DNA of 64,000 nt from Delphinus delphis (taxonomy: Eukaryota; Chordata; Mammalia; Artiodactyla; Delphinidae). Numbering within the stretch: the first letter of the stretch is position 1; each line of letters begins with the position of its first letter. This document shows, piece after piece, positions 22,715 through 35,300 of the stretch. Below the pieces are notes generated by a model that had not been told where the DNA came from, did no database searches, and saw only the letters and a program-made list of their open reading frames with translations. The stretch lies in assembly GCF_949987515.2 (NCBI RefSeq), contig NC_082694.2, forward strand, positions 69,376,080 to 69,440,079, read 5' to 3'. The position numbers were made by a program, and so were the translations under genes.

Positions 22715-23322
22715 TAAACTTTTTATTTTGAAATAATTTTAGACTCACAATTGCAAAATAGGACAAAGAATTCCCACATATCCTCATCCAGCTTCCCCAA
22801 TAACATCTTACATGACAATTGTTAAGGCCAGGAGATTGACGTGGGTACGTTATTAACTAAGCTACAGACCTCATTTGGATTTCATCAGTTTTTACACTCA
22901 CCCTTATTTTGTGTTGTTGTGGTCCAGTCTATGAACTTTTATCACATGTACAGATTCATGTAATCACCACTCTGCTAGGGCACAGACTCTTCTAGAACCT
23001 CAAAGAAACTCCTTCATGCTACCCCTTTATAGCCATGCCCTCCTCCTACTCTAATCCCTGGTAACCAAAGATATGTTTTCTATCACTATAATTTTGTAAT
23101 TTTAAGAATGTTACAGAAATGGGATCATACAACAACCTTTTGAGATCGGCTTTTTTTTTCTTAGCATAATACCTTCGAGTTCCATCCAAGCTGTTGCACG
23201 GATTAATAGTTCTTTTTTATTGCTGCATAGTAGTCCAAACAATGGTACAAGTATGGATATGCCACGGTTTATCCATTCACCCACTGAAGGACATCTGGGT
23301 TGTTTCCAGTTTTGGGCAATTA
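22715..23322 (-). mobile_element. Old L1 LINE 3' fragment
   Basis: The minus strand keeps the L1 ORF2 C-terminal signature (FFVIAQNWKQPRCPSVGEW) and then L1 3' UTR sequence. On the plus strand, tgttgcacggattaatagtt and ttattgctgcatagtagtcc are typical antisense L1. It is 5' truncated and full of stops. Confidence 0.85.
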
Positions 23323-23829
23323 CAAAAAACCCTGTGAGAACCTTCCTCAATCTTCTCTTGCTTTGTCCATGACAGTCTGGCTCTGGCAGAGATCTCTCCA
23401 TACTTTTCTGTCCTCTGGAACTACAAATCTGATTGGGTTTTGTAGGTGGGAGACCCAGGCATTAGGTTGGGGAGGGGGTTGAGAAAACACAGGTACACAA
23501 GCAACGCTTCCGACTGACTATTCCAAAAATTATGGGTTTGTCTCAGTTTAAACCTAAGTTTGTGCCCCTCCAGCCCAGGCTCCTGCTTCTTACAGGCATT
23601 TATACTGTAACCCAAGTGTGTGAATTTATCTTTCTAGGTGGCATAATTTCAGCAAGCATGCTTTAGAATCATGGTGGCCAGTTCAGGCAGCCTTCAAGCT
23701 GAACAAAATTGAGAGGCGCTTTAAAATGAAAGGGGAACAAAGTTTCAAACATCAAGCGTTTGCAGGATTACTGAGGCTGAATCCATTAAGGTGCAGAGTG
23801 ACCTGTCTAAATTTCTTCCCAAACTTGCA

Positions 23830-25110
23830 CAAAACCTTCTTAAATCAGAAGCTAAAGAAAGACTAAAATAAATAGTCAAAAGCATAATAGAGAAAGGACA
23901 CATCATATCTTGAACAAGTCCTCGTAATAACCCTACCCAAGGTGTGGGGATACAGATTTACTCAGGACCTTGAGGCCATATATAGAATAGTCATTCCCTG
24001 ACCAGAACCAAATACTCTTTTATCTCTAGTGCCTCCTGAGGTGGCATACTTTACAGTCATAGGTTCATGTTCTGCTTTCTTTCGTGTTCCTTTAGACCAA
24101 AATAGTCAACATGTGTTTGCCTCCTTCTGGGAAAATCAACAGTGTAACTGGACTGTTCTGCCCAAAAGATCTGAGGCTATTCCTCCTTTCACAAGTCCTC
24201 AACCACAACCTCAAGGACCTTAAATTTCCCTGTGATTCTTTATGTGGATGACCTTTTGTCGCATCCCAAAGATGAGGGAAGCTCTAAGACTGTTTCTAGC
24301 TATTATTTTCTTTCAGAAAGGGCATAAGTTGTTTTTGTTTTTGTTTTTGTGGCCGCTCCACGCGACATGCGGGATCTTGGTTCCCTGACCAGGGATCGAA
24401 CCTGTGCCCCCTGCAGCAGAAGCACGGAGTCTTAACCACTGGACCGCCAGGGAAGTCCCAAAGGACATACGGTTTTTAAAGAGAAGTTACAGTTTTGTCA
24501 AAGTAAAGTTCATTACCCGGGCATGATTTATCCCAAGGAGGTAAATCCTTTACTTCTGATTATAGGCCGTTCAAAACTTTCCAACTTTTCTGAAATTATC
24601 ACATTTATAACTTAATCAAGTCCTTGGTATACAAGTTCCTTCCCTGGGAATCTCAACATGAAGAGGCCTTTTGTGAGTTAAATCAGCCCTTCAGCAACCT
24701 CCCACTCTGGGCCCACCTAATTACCATAAATATGTCTGTCCGTGTGTGTGAGATCTGGATAAACTGTTGATGTTATGAGTCAGTTTCATGGGACTCATCA
24801 GACATCAAGTCTACTGCAGTCTCTCTTGACGGTGGCAAGCCCTACTTAGCTCTCTTAAGGGAATTAGTCCTAGCGGCTAAGCTAGTGGGGGCTTTTATCC
24901 ACTTGGTTTTAAGGTGTCCTTTAAATTTGATGGTCCTTCATGCTGTACAATGTTTGTAGCTCACTGAAAATACACAACGTTTCTCAACAGGCAGGCTTAC
25001 CCCCAGTGAAATCCTATTACTTTCTCTCCCACATATTTCTAGTCACTGGAGTAATACTTTGAATCCTGCTGCTCTACTTTTAGATGTCTTGTTCTCAATG
25101 AGGTCATTTT
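23830..25110 (+). pseudogene. Class I (gammaretrovirus-like) ERV pol remnant, broken
   Basis: Stretches in shifting frames resemble the retroviral reverse transcriptase palm. A Leu/Pro/Glu-rich lead-in lies near 23850-23920. A segment containing CSAFFRVPLDQNSQ lies near 24080. A YVDD active-site tetrad is encoded at 24241-24252, in a different frame from the preceding open stretch. Sequence beyond 24460 continues in pol-like character towards the RT connection region. Several stops and frameshifts, plus a SINE at 24334-24459, make it non-functional. No LTRs, gag or env were recognised beside it. The upstream limit is uncertain. Confidence 0.7.
24334..24459 (-). mobile_element. Short CHR-type tRNA-derived SINE inside the ERV remnant
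   Basis: The minus strand starts gggacttccctggcggtcca and carries ggttcgatccctggtcaggg, ending in a (AAAAAC)n-like tail. Imperfect flanks aaagggcataagttgttttt (24317-24336) and aaaggacatacggttttt (24460-24477) suggest an old target duplication. Confidence 0.85.
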
Positions 25111-25524
25111 GGCCTGTTGGTTTCCACTCTAGGAAAAAGAGACTGTTGGATAATTCAAGAAGGAGAAAAACTGGGCCTTGATCTAAGAACCAAAAGCTTG
25201 GCCACTAATGGGGAATCAGGGTTGCTTTCTTTTCTTGTAACGCTGAAGGTTTTTCCAGATCTCACACGTACATAACATTCTCTTCCCTTCTCTCCCCTCA
25301 CGGTGGTAGTAACTGACGGTAGCCTCAAACCACGCCTTCAAAGGAAAGATCGCAGAGAGCTCAGTTTCCTCAGGATACTGCTTCTCACACTCTGCGTGCA
25401 GCCTCTCTGGAGGTCAGGGTAAGGTCGTGAAGGGACCGCTTAAATAGAATCCTTAGCGTTTCCTTCCTGGAATCACAATTCTGGTGTTTTCTTTTTCTTA
25501 TCTTTTCATTTTTCCTCTGAATAG

Positions 25525-26789
25525 TTTTTTTTTCTTAAACATCTTTATTGGAGTATAATTGCTTTACAATGGTATGTTAGTTTCTGCTTTATAACAAAGT
25601 GAATCAGCTATACGTATACATATATCCCCATATCTCCTCCCTCTTCCCTCTCGCTCCCACCCTCCCTATCCCACCCCTCTAGGTGGTCACAAAGCACTGG
25701 GCTGATCTCCCTGTGCTATGCGGCTGCTTCCCACTAGCTATCTATCTTACATTTGGTAGTGTATATATGTCCATGCCACTCTCTCACTTCGTCCCAGCTT
25801 ACCGTTCCCCCTCCCCGTGTCCTCAAGTCCATTCTCTACATCTGTGTCTTTATTCCTGTCCTGCCCCTAGGTTCTTCAGAACCTTTTTTTTTTTTTTAGA
25901 TTCCATATATATGTGTTAGCATACGGTATTTGTTTTTCTCTTTCTGACTTACTTCACTCTGTATGACAGACTCGAGGTCCATCCACCTCACTACAAATAA
26001 CTCAATTTTGTTTCTTTTTATGGCTGAGTAATATGCCATTGTATATATGTGCCACATCTTCTTTATCCATTCATCTGTCGATGGACACTTAGGTTGCTTC
26101 CATGTCCTGGCTATTGTAAATAGAGCTGCAGTGAACATTGCGGTACATGACTCTTTGAATTATGGTTTTCTCAGGGTATATGCCCAGTAGTGGGATTGCT
26201 GGGTTGTATGGTAGTTCTATTTTTAGTTTTTCAAGGAACCTCCATACTGTTCTCCATAGTGGCTGTGTCAATTTACATTCCCACCAACAGTGCAAGAGGG
26301 TTCCCTTTTCTCCACACCCTCTCCAACATTTATTGTTTGTAGATTTTTTGATGATGGCCATTCTGACCGGTGTGAGGTGATACCTCATTGTAGTTTTGAT
26401 TTGCATTTCTCTAACGATTAGTGACGTTGAGCATTCTTCATGTGTTTGTTGGCAATCTGTATATCTTCTTTGGAGAAATGTCTATTTAGGTCTTCTGCCC
26501 ATTTTTGGATTGGGTTGTTTGTTTTTTTGATATTGAGCTGCATGAGCTGCTTGTATATTTCGGAGATTAATCCTTTGTCAGTTGCTTCATTTGCAAATAT
26601 TTTCTCCCATTCTGAGGGTTATCTTTTCGTCTTGTTTATGGTTTCCTTTGCTGCGCAAAAGCTTTTAAGTTTCATTAGGTCCCATTTGTTTATTTTTGTT
26701 GTTATTTCCGTTTCTCTGGGAGGTGGGTCAGAAAGGATCTTGCTGCGACTTCTGTCATAGAGTGTCCTGCCTGTGTTTTCCTCTTCTTT
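25525..26789 (-). mobile_element. L1 LINE, 5' truncated (ORF2 C-terminus plus 3' UTR)
   Basis: Reading the minus strand from 26789, ORF2 C-terminal pieces are recognisable ([20 protein letters not shown], then [18 protein letters not shown]). The artiodactyl/cetacean L1 3' UTR follows, and the A tail is the T run at 25525-25533. Frames are interrupted, so this copy is dead. The length of about 1.26 kb shows heavy 5' truncation. Confidence 0.92.
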
Positions 26790-27640
26790 TTCTTATTTTG
26801 GATGGTGGTGGTGTGGTGCTAGGGCCTGGCCTCTGCTCCTGCACTGAGCACAGACTCACTTGGGTTCATCAGTCACTCATTTGTTCACACACGAATCTAT
26901 GCCTCCACATGTGAGTATTTAAGCACCTACTGTGTGCACAGACATGACTTGGCCAGAGGAATCCTCTCACCCCTAGATGACTCCTCATTTGAGGAGAAGG
27001 ACTGTGCACAGTGGCTAACTGCTGACTAGTTAATAATTATTTCAAAGGGATGTGCAGGGATAATTTACTTTTCTGGCCGCCTCCCCAGGAAACTGCAGCA
27101 TGTCCTCAAAGCAGCTTAATAGGATTAAAATACCTCCCAAGAATCTACCAATACGGTCTTCTCGGCCTTCCCTCTGTTACAGAGTGAAGTAGGCCTGTAA
27201 GGCTACCTTACCTGAGGCACATCCGGATGCGGGGGTGGGGGGAGCCTTGTTTCAAGAGGCCAGCTCCCAGAAGCACCTCAGTCCCAGACAGGCCAGCAGG
27301 GCCTTGCCTTAGGACTAAGACGGGACAAATGGTGATGACTCCACAGTGGCAGAAAAAGGACTTTCAAAATAAAGGTAGATGAGTGACGTACATGCTCACC
27401 AGAAACATCACGAGTCCTCTGCAGCGCCCGCCAGGACGAGGACTCGCACCTGCCACCTGGAAGCACAGGACGCCCTGCAGACCTGCACCTCCGGGCAGGG
27501 ATGGGGAAGGGTGGGGGCTGGCTGAGGTTCTCAGTGTCCCTCTTCAGGGCACTTCGGTCTGGTCAAGGCTAGTACTAAGTTAAATCCGCATAATGGTCAT
27601 AGGATAATAGCTTAATGACAAACAAACAAAAACCTGTTCT
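26790..27640. other. MAPRE3 intron 1, single-copy block
   Basis: No repeat is recognised. A reverse CTCF-like core with one mismatch lies at 27450-27463. The stretch 27030-27200 has a possibly conserved look (agttaataattatttcaaag). Confidence 0.5.
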
Positions 27641-27647
27641 TGAGGGT

Positions 27648-28550
27648 GCAGGGAATTGTACTCTTTTAAACATTGCTGGTGAGAGTGTAATTCGGTACAA
27701 TCTTTTTGAAGGGCAATTTGGCCAAAAAATATATTAAAAGCCTTTACATTTTTACATATTTTTGGACCTTAATTCTACTTATAGAATTAAGGAATTTTCT
27801 ACTGTAGCAAAAATTATGGCTATATATAAAGCTTTAATACATAGAAGCATATTTATAATAATGAAAAACTGGAAACAAGTGAAATGATCAACAACAATGA
27901 ACTGTTAAACAAATCATGGTACATCTAGACTATGCAGCTGCTTAAGAAAACAATGTTGTAGAAGAATGTGTAGTGCCTCTCTGGCACCGTGGGCTGGCTG
28001 ACTCAGCACCCACTCCCAACAGCATTCTCCTCCACCTTTCTCCACTAGAGAGGTCAGAAAAACGAAATACTTGCTTCCCAGCCTCTCTTTCAACTAAGAG
28101 CCACCTGGAGACATGAGGTAACACCCAACAAGCTAAGGAGCTGGAGTGTCCTTGATGACGTCCTTGAGCTGTTCTCCCTGCCTGTATCTCCTACTTCCAG
28201 ACTCCTGGCATGTGAGGAAAATACCCCTATAATTTGTTTAAGCCACTGTTGGTTTGGGTTAGGGTTTGCTGTTACTTGTACCAAAACATAATCCCAACTG
28301 AAAGACACGGAAAGATGTTTACAATACATTAAATTGGGGGAAACTGTTACAGAGCAGAAATATACCCACAGGCATAGAAGAATAATGTGAGGGTATATTC
28401 TTAAATAATAATTTTGGTTCTGTCCGATAGTGGGGTTACAGGGGATTTTGATTTTCTTCTTTGGAGTTATCTGGATTTTCTAAATTTTTTACAGTGAATA
28501 TGTATAACTTTTATGACAAGAAAGAAACTCAATAAAATATAGTTTTTTAA
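27648..28550 (+). repeat. Ancient L1-like sequence, interrupted
   Basis: 27648-27945 (gctggtgagagtgtaattcg, aatgaactgttaaacaaatc) and 28310-28550 read like a diverged L1 3' ORF2/UTR. About 360 bp of unrelated sequence separates the two parts. Confidence 0.6.
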
Positions 28551-28552
28551 AA

Positions 28553-28662
28553 AAGCAGGGAGATACGGGGATATATGTATATGTATAGCTGATTCACTTT
28601 GTTATAAAGCAGAAAATAACACACCATTGTAAAGCAATTATACTCCAATAAAGATATTAAAT
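28553..28662 (+). mobile_element. L1 3' end fragment
   Basis: It matches the 3' terminus of the young L1 also seen at 62508-62871 (gctgattcactttgttataa, cattgtaaagcaattatact). It lacks its own long A tail and abuts a SINE. Confidence 0.85.
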
Positions 28663-28871
28663 AGGGCTTCCCTCGTGGCGCAGTGGTTGAGAGTCCGTCT
28701 GCCGATGCAGGGGACGTAGGTTCGTGCCCCGGCCCTGGTCCGGGAAGATCCCACATGCCGTGGAGCGGCTGGGCCCGTGAGCCATGGCCGCTGGGCCTGC
28801 GCGTCCGGATCCGCAACGGGAGAGGCCACAACAGTGAGAGGCCCACGTACCGCAAAAAAAAAAAAAAAAAA
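28663..28871 (+). mobile_element. CHR-type tRNA-derived SINE
   Basis: It begins gggcttccctcgtggcgcag and has ggttcgtgccccggccctgg. It ends agaggcccacgtaccgc plus 19 A. The tRNA-like A and B boxes are present in diverged form. Confidence 0.95.
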
Positions 28872-31611
28872 GGTGTTTGGATCTAATCCTACCTCTCCCA
28901 TTATGGCCAAGTTGTCAAGTCATTGATTTTTCTCATCCATCTCATCCCTTCCATTATCACTGACATCCTCCTTGTCCAAATTGGCACTTTGTGACTTGAT
29001 GGTATTCCTGACTGTAGTCTCCATTAAACTTTCTTACCTCTCACTGCAGGACAAACTTTCTAAAAACACCGCTTTGAATCCTTGCCTCCCCCCTACACCA
29101 AACCTCCAGTGGCCCTTTACACCTATATAGAGTCTATAGGATAGAGACTAAACTTCTTGTGCTGGTGTTCACAATTTCACTCCACTCCTTCCCTCCTGTT
29201 CTTTTCTTTGCCTTCTCCATTCCTTAGACCCTCAGCCTCAGATTGGTGCTCTCCTGCCATCACTCTTCCTAATACTGAAGCCCTGCCAGCCCTGACTCAT
29301 ACCTGGATGCCTTCCTCCTTTTAAGATGAGGGTCATGTTCCACCACTTCCGCAACCACTGGCTGATAGAATCAGGAAACCAGATTGCTGTGATGGCCTAC
29401 GGCAAGGGGCTAAACCACTCCAAAGAAATACACATGAGGTTCTACATTTGGATCTTGAAAACCAAATGGCAGGAAGCAATGTGGCAGGGGACCTAAGGAT
29501 CTGCAAACACTTACGGGGTTTGAACTGATGAGAGCTCCGTGTGAGTTGCCACTGTGATGGGGCTGACAAAAGGCGACAGTGGCAGAGGCTGGGGAAGAGG
29601 ACGCCACTGACTGAGCCCGTCATGGCCCTGACCCTGCTGTGCATTTTATTTACCTCACTTACTCCTCACAACATGGGGAGTATGACTGGGCTAAGGGTAT
29701 CATCAGCTCCATTTTCTGGGCTTCATACCCACTACTTTGCAGACTACCATTAAAGCAACCCCAGATCCAATGTCTTCCCTTGCCCTCCATCACGGTTCCC
29801 ACGACGGGCACCTGTCTGCCTCTCCAGCCTCCCTTCGCACCATCATGTCCCCTTCCCACTCTACGTTCCAGCTCTAAGACACCATACCAGGCTGAGTCAG
29901 ACTTTGGCGCTTTTTGCTCATACTTTTCTTCTGTTGGAAATGCCTTCCCTTCCTTGCCACTGATTTTCACCTGGAAAATGTCAGCCTAACCTCCAGATTC
30001 ATCTCGAGTGTCAATTCCCTGATTCTCACCCCCTTCCGCTGGGCTGAGTTAGGTTGGCCTTCTAGGTGTTTCTGTAATACGTGTAGGTGTACTTCTAACA
30101 TAGACAGTACTTATCATATCTTTTTCTTCCACTTCACCATGAACTTCTTGAGGACTGGGATTAAGTCTCTGCATCCCTAGTATGGTGCCCAGCACATGGT
30201 ATGTTCTCAGATATTAGTAGATCTAAACTGAGACTCAGAGAGCTTAAGTAACTTGCCTGATGTAACATAGCTGGTAGGAACAGAACTGGTTTGAAGCCAG
30301 ATATCTAATTATAAGGTCCTTCTTCCAGGATGAAAAAAGTATTGCTCCCCTCTGGGCTTGTCAGACCACACCTGGAATACTGAATTCAGTTCTGGGAAGC
30401 AAACTTTTAGAATAACATTCACGAGCAGGGGTATGTTTGAAAGAGAGTGACCATGATAGTGGATGCAGTGAATATACTCAAATCCAGGTCATGTGAGGAT
30501 CTGATGGAGAAACTGGGGGTTTAGTTTAGAGATGGAAGAAAAACTCAGGCTGATCCAAAAACTATCTGTAATGACTTGAAGAGCTACCCGGGGAAGACTG
30601 AGAATTAGACTTCTCTGTGGCCACAAGGGATGTAATTGTGACCAAAGTGCTGGAGGTACAAAAAGACTGATTTTGACCAACTGAAGAAAAATTTTTCCAG
30701 CGGAGCTAAAGGCAGCATGGCTACCCCAGAAAGGGGTAAGGTCCCATCATGGCAAGTTTTGAAGCTGGATGACACCCTTTGGGGACGTCTAGCAAGGTCA
30801 AGAACCAGAGTGAAGGCTGGACTAGGTGAGCTTTTATTTTTAGGTGACCTCTTAAGGTCCCTTCCAATAGATGCTGATTGTATTACTCTGTCTTCTCTGA
30901 CGACTCTAGCCTTTGGCAATTCCTTATCCCTCTATATTTAATGAATTTTATGAGTTTACGTAATTCATTTGGTGATTAAGTATATATGTGGCCTGCCAAA
31001 CAACATTTAAGGTACCAATCTATCCTTTATATTGTCATTTAATTTTTCCCCAATATTTTCCCAAACATATGTGCCTTGAAGTCAGGGATCGCATATCATG
31101 TACTATGCATTTTGGTCCCACATATCTATTGTTCACAGTAGAATAAAAATGTTTTAAATGCTCACTTCACAACTTTAATTTGCCTGCTAGTGGGCTTGTC
31201 TTTTCCCTCCTGAAAATTCACTGGAAAGTAAGAGCTAATTCTTCACTAGATATTTTTTTTCCAGGTATTTTCTGTTCCTCGGGTGAAGAGCTTAAAAAGG
31301 AAACATTATAGGTGGTGGTCTCTGCTAGTTAAGGAAACCTCAGTCTCCTAATGTCTCATCTATTTCTCATGGCTGCTCAAGGACCCCAGAGGCAAGAGCT
31401 CCACTTTTTGGACCCACCAGCTTCCAAGAAGACCAAACACTCTGATAAGGATAACAGAAGGAATAGACACGATGGACAGGCATGAATGGGCCAAGCAGAC
31501 TCAAGATACAATACTCCCATCTGCTGTCTTCCCATTGTCCTCTATGGCCCAAACATTGGTGGTCTCCAAACAGGGAAGGCTCAGCAGTGTCTCCCAGAGA
31601 GAGATTTTCCA
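28872..31611. other. MAPRE3 intron 1 block with L2 and MIR pieces
   Basis: L2-like stretches occur at about 29060-29330 and 30065-30225 (aacttcttgaggactgggat, ctagtatggtgcccagcaca). A MIR fragment lies at about 30215-30310 on the minus strand. The remainder is unassigned. Confidence 0.55.
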
Positions 31612-31636
31612 ACACACGCACACACACACACACGCA

Positions 31637-31675
<39 letters not shown>
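31612..31675 (+). repeat. (CA)n microsatellite
   Basis: It is about 32 dinucleotide units with a few CG interruptions (cacgcacgcgca), ending before cccctc. Confidence 0.97.
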
Positions 31676-31677
<2 letters not shown>

Positions 31678-31789
31678 CTCTCTAGAAAGAGGCTCAGGTA
31701 TGTGGAAAAGCTCGCCAAGTGATTCTTATTTGACCTCCAACCTGTTTGAGAACCACGTTTTTCTCCTAACACCATCATTAACACCATCA

Positions 31790-32090
31790 TTCCCCTCCAT
31801 TTATTTTTCATTTATCTCTTTAGATCAGTATAAACTCACAGATTATTTTATTCAATGGGCTATAATACATTACTGTCATTTATTTGGATGCTCAAACTGT
31901 CCCAGTATTGGCCATTGGGAGCCCCTTTCAGCTGGTTCCTATGTCTTTTATGACACATCCCCAACATTCTTGGAGAAGTTCCTTACTTTCTGGTGTAAAA
32001 AGATGCTCTAGGCTCAACTTGCACCTCTCCTGCCTCCATCTTGGAAAAAGCCATTTCTCTAAGGATTCCTGGTCCTCTTAGGGGAGAGTA
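31790..32090 (+). repeat. Ancient L1M-type LINE fragment
   Basis: tttggatgctcaaactgtcc, ccttactttctggtgtaaaa and gcacctctcctgcctccatc parallel the copy at 57785-58055. Confidence 0.6.
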
Positions 32091-32231
32091 AAAAACCTCT
32101 TTTGAAGACTAAGCATCATATTAATATTTATGATAAAAGAGGACTGAAGTAAAGTCAGGAAAGAACAAAAACGAGCCCCCTCGGTGATTATGACTAATAA
32201 GTAGGGGTCAGCAATTATGAGCTAGAGCTCC

Positions 32232-32302
32232 CTTTTTTTAGTACTTGAATTTTATTTTATTTTTTTATACAGCAGGTTCTTATTAGTTATCAGTTTTATG
32301 CA
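32232..32302 (-). mobile_element. Tiny L1 3' end insertion
   Basis: The sequence tttttttatacagcaggttc and tattagttatcagttttatg is the reverse of an L1 3' end. It is flanked by tagagctcc at 32223-32231 and 32303-32311, a short target duplication. Confidence 0.65.
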
Positions 32303-32311
32303 TAGAGCTCC

Positions 32312-35300
32312 TTTTGTAAACAAAGTTTTATCAGAAGACAACCACACTCACTCACTCATTTACGTATTGTCCGTGGCTGCTTTCATGCTGCAACAGCAGA
32401 ACTGAATAGTCTTGACTGAGACTGTGCAGGTGGCAAAGTGTAAAATATTGGCCCTTACAGAAAATGTCTACTGATCCCTGCTAACAAGTATCTACATGGT
32501 AGAGACAGGATTACCTGTCATGAGGAAGAGTGTGACTTGGAGATACTGTAAACAAGACAAATACTTCTCCCTAGAGGTCACAAGGCAGCACCTTTATCCA
32601 TGCAAAATAAGCTACAAACTTAGAAAAACTGTCACATGTCATTATGTAGAATCTGGTTGTAAAGCTAATAATAAACGGAGGGGTGGTTATCGTGGGACCT
32701 AGAAAAAAAAGTGCCTGGAAAGTAAAACTATGTTAGTGCAATTTTAACATTACCCAAGGAGTGGCACTCTGTTTAGTTGACACTGGCATTCTAGTCACTA
32801 GGACAGTGCCTCTTCTAGTGGAGAGGGGAGAATTAATTAAGCTTGACCAGAGTGTGATGATATATCATTTATTAACATCTTGCAACTCTATTTGCTCTGA
32901 TTTTATGCTCACAGAGCAAGCTCTGATTGCTTTTCTGATTTTCAAGGCCCCGTATAGGGAAGAAGTACATCCCTTGTATTAAATGTACTTTCTGGTACAA
33001 ATGTGCCTGAGCAAATAAATATAAGTCGGTTTTCTCAGGGCTTAGTGACCTTAAGTAGAGCTGATCATTAAAGTATCAGATCTGAAGACCTGAGAGGCTA
33101 GATCCTGAGCTGTGTCATTTCCCTTAGAATATGGCACAAAACAAAACAGTGAAAACAGACAGATCGATCGTCAATACACCTCTTTCAAAGCGGGCGATGC
33201 AAAAGTATGCTGAAATGTTGGACAGCTCCCACCTACAAAGATTAGGGCTCTAGCCAAATCCTGAGGTATCTGGAAGCATTCCTTAAAGTCAATATTCTCA
33301 ATAAGCTTCTGTCTTGTGAGAAGAGCCCACCCTCTACGCAGGAGAACGTGGCTCTTAAGGTGTCCATTATAGTTCTGGCTTTCCTGCTGAGCATGAACTT
33401 TCAGACCCAACCAGTGGCCAGGACCAAGCTGGGCCTACACTAGTAGGACAAAGGACCAGAACGGCCGTATTTCCTAAATCTAGCAAGCGTCAGTGTGGGT
33501 AAGGCTGAGAAGGGGGCAGAGGGCTCAGCAGCTGGTCCTCAACCTGCCATTTCACTGGGCAGGGAGTCACACCCATACGCACTAAGTGATTACAGCAGAG
33601 TGTTTTAAAACCACAACAGGAATTCAGGGCAAGGGCAGTGACTTACATTAGTGTTTTTAATTCTAAAGCATGGTGCAAAGTAGGTGCTTAATGTTTGTTG
33701 AGAGATCTGTTTTCTCTTCCCCTCAAACAATCCATCCACAACTTCTAGAATAGGTTAGTATTAAAAAAAAATCTGAGAACATGACTCAGTGAGAATGAGT
33801 GTCCTGCTTCCCATAAAATATGACTTGAAAACCTTTTTTGGACAAAAAGCATTGCTGTCGTTTTTAGATGTAAATATAATAAACAGGAACATATCTCATT
33901 TATTCTTCTCCCTTACTTACAGGAGGAATAACAGTTTCTGATTTCCCCAAATCATGAGGCTAAACAATTACACATCCAGTTTTTCATAGGAAGTTGGCAT
34001 AAAGGAAGGATGTGTGAGGGTTGTTGTTGGTGGTGAAGGACGGGAAATCAATTTTCATATGTATGGTCCTGGGGCTGATCAACCAAGCCTCCCTGGACTC
34101 TGTTTTAGATCTTCTAAATTCAGTAAGTACACATTGTGTATCCACCATGTGTCAGGGACAGTGTCGGGCACCGGTGACAGGCAGATGAACAGGATGCCAT
34201 CCCTGCCATCAAGGAGCTCACAGCTGACCCACGGAGAGAGACACACAGAATGATGACACATACAAGGGCTACAAAACCAATCCATTCTTCCCTGGTAATT
34301 ATTTGAGCAATTACTCTCTTGGTAATCACTTTAATTGTTATTGAATTTGAAAAAGTAAAAAAGTGGTATTGAAATTCAAATACTATAGATGTGTATAAAA
34401 TAAAAAAATGTCCTGGTATCAGGTACGTGTATTCTTCAGATCTTTTAATATACATACTCAAACTATGTATACACACATTTGTTCCATTGTTTAAAGAAAC
34501 TATAAACATTCTATGACCTTTTTTCCCTTTAAAAATATCACGGTTACTTTTCCATGCAGTGTACAGAGGTTCACCTCATTCTCTGATGGTTGCATAGTCT
34601 TTTGTACCCAAGAATAATTAATTTCTCTGAAAAGGTTAGGGAAAGTTTTGGGCAAAAGGTGATACGTGATCTGGCCTTGGGAGAAGAACTGGAGTTCATC
34701 ATAGTAAGAAAAGCCGATGCTTGTGAGGAAGGAAGGGAGTGGGGACAGCCCGAGCGCACATGCGAGGTGTGGAAACACACAGCGTCTTTGAGGGACCATC
34801 AGCAGTCTGGAACACGCTGTTCCTCGAACTTTGCTGTGCATCAGAAGCACCTTGGGAGTTTCTTAAAACTAGCTGTGCTGTCTCCTACCTTGAGACTCAG
34901 CAGGTTGGTGAACCCAAGTCTTTGCTCTTACCAATACACTAGTCTGTCTCCCCTTCTATGACAGTGTGGATTCACACCGTCCTCCATAAGACAAGGCAAA
35001 TGAAGGCCCAGAAAGCCCCCATGGTGGCACGGGAGAAAATCCTGGCGTCCTTACATTTTACTCTCACTTGGCCGTTTCATTCTCAGTCTTCTAGCATCCT
35101 CTCCCACATCAACTTTTCACTTTGTCGTTTTATATCATCTTTCATCTGAGAAGTTCAAAGTATTCCCAATGTTGACATCATGGCTGGGCGATGGGAACAG
35201 GTAATAACCTCATTTTATAGAAGGATAAATAGAGGCACTGGGGAACTCAACTTCCTACCACAGTGAGTGAACACGGAAGTTGAGAACAGAATTCAAACCT

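Noticed and set aside
26089..26406. 105-codon minus-strand protein-coding gene
   Set aside because: It is a remnant of L1 ORF2 in a truncated, interrupted LINE.
28663..28735. tRNA gene
   Set aside because: The A- and B-box-like text belongs to the tRNA-derived head of a CHR SINE. There is no clover-leaf acceptor stem. The same holds for the other SINEs.
31612..31675. CRISPR-like or structured array
   Set aside because: The repeat is a simple CA microsatellite without spacers. No direct-repeat and spacer pattern occurs anywhere in the window.
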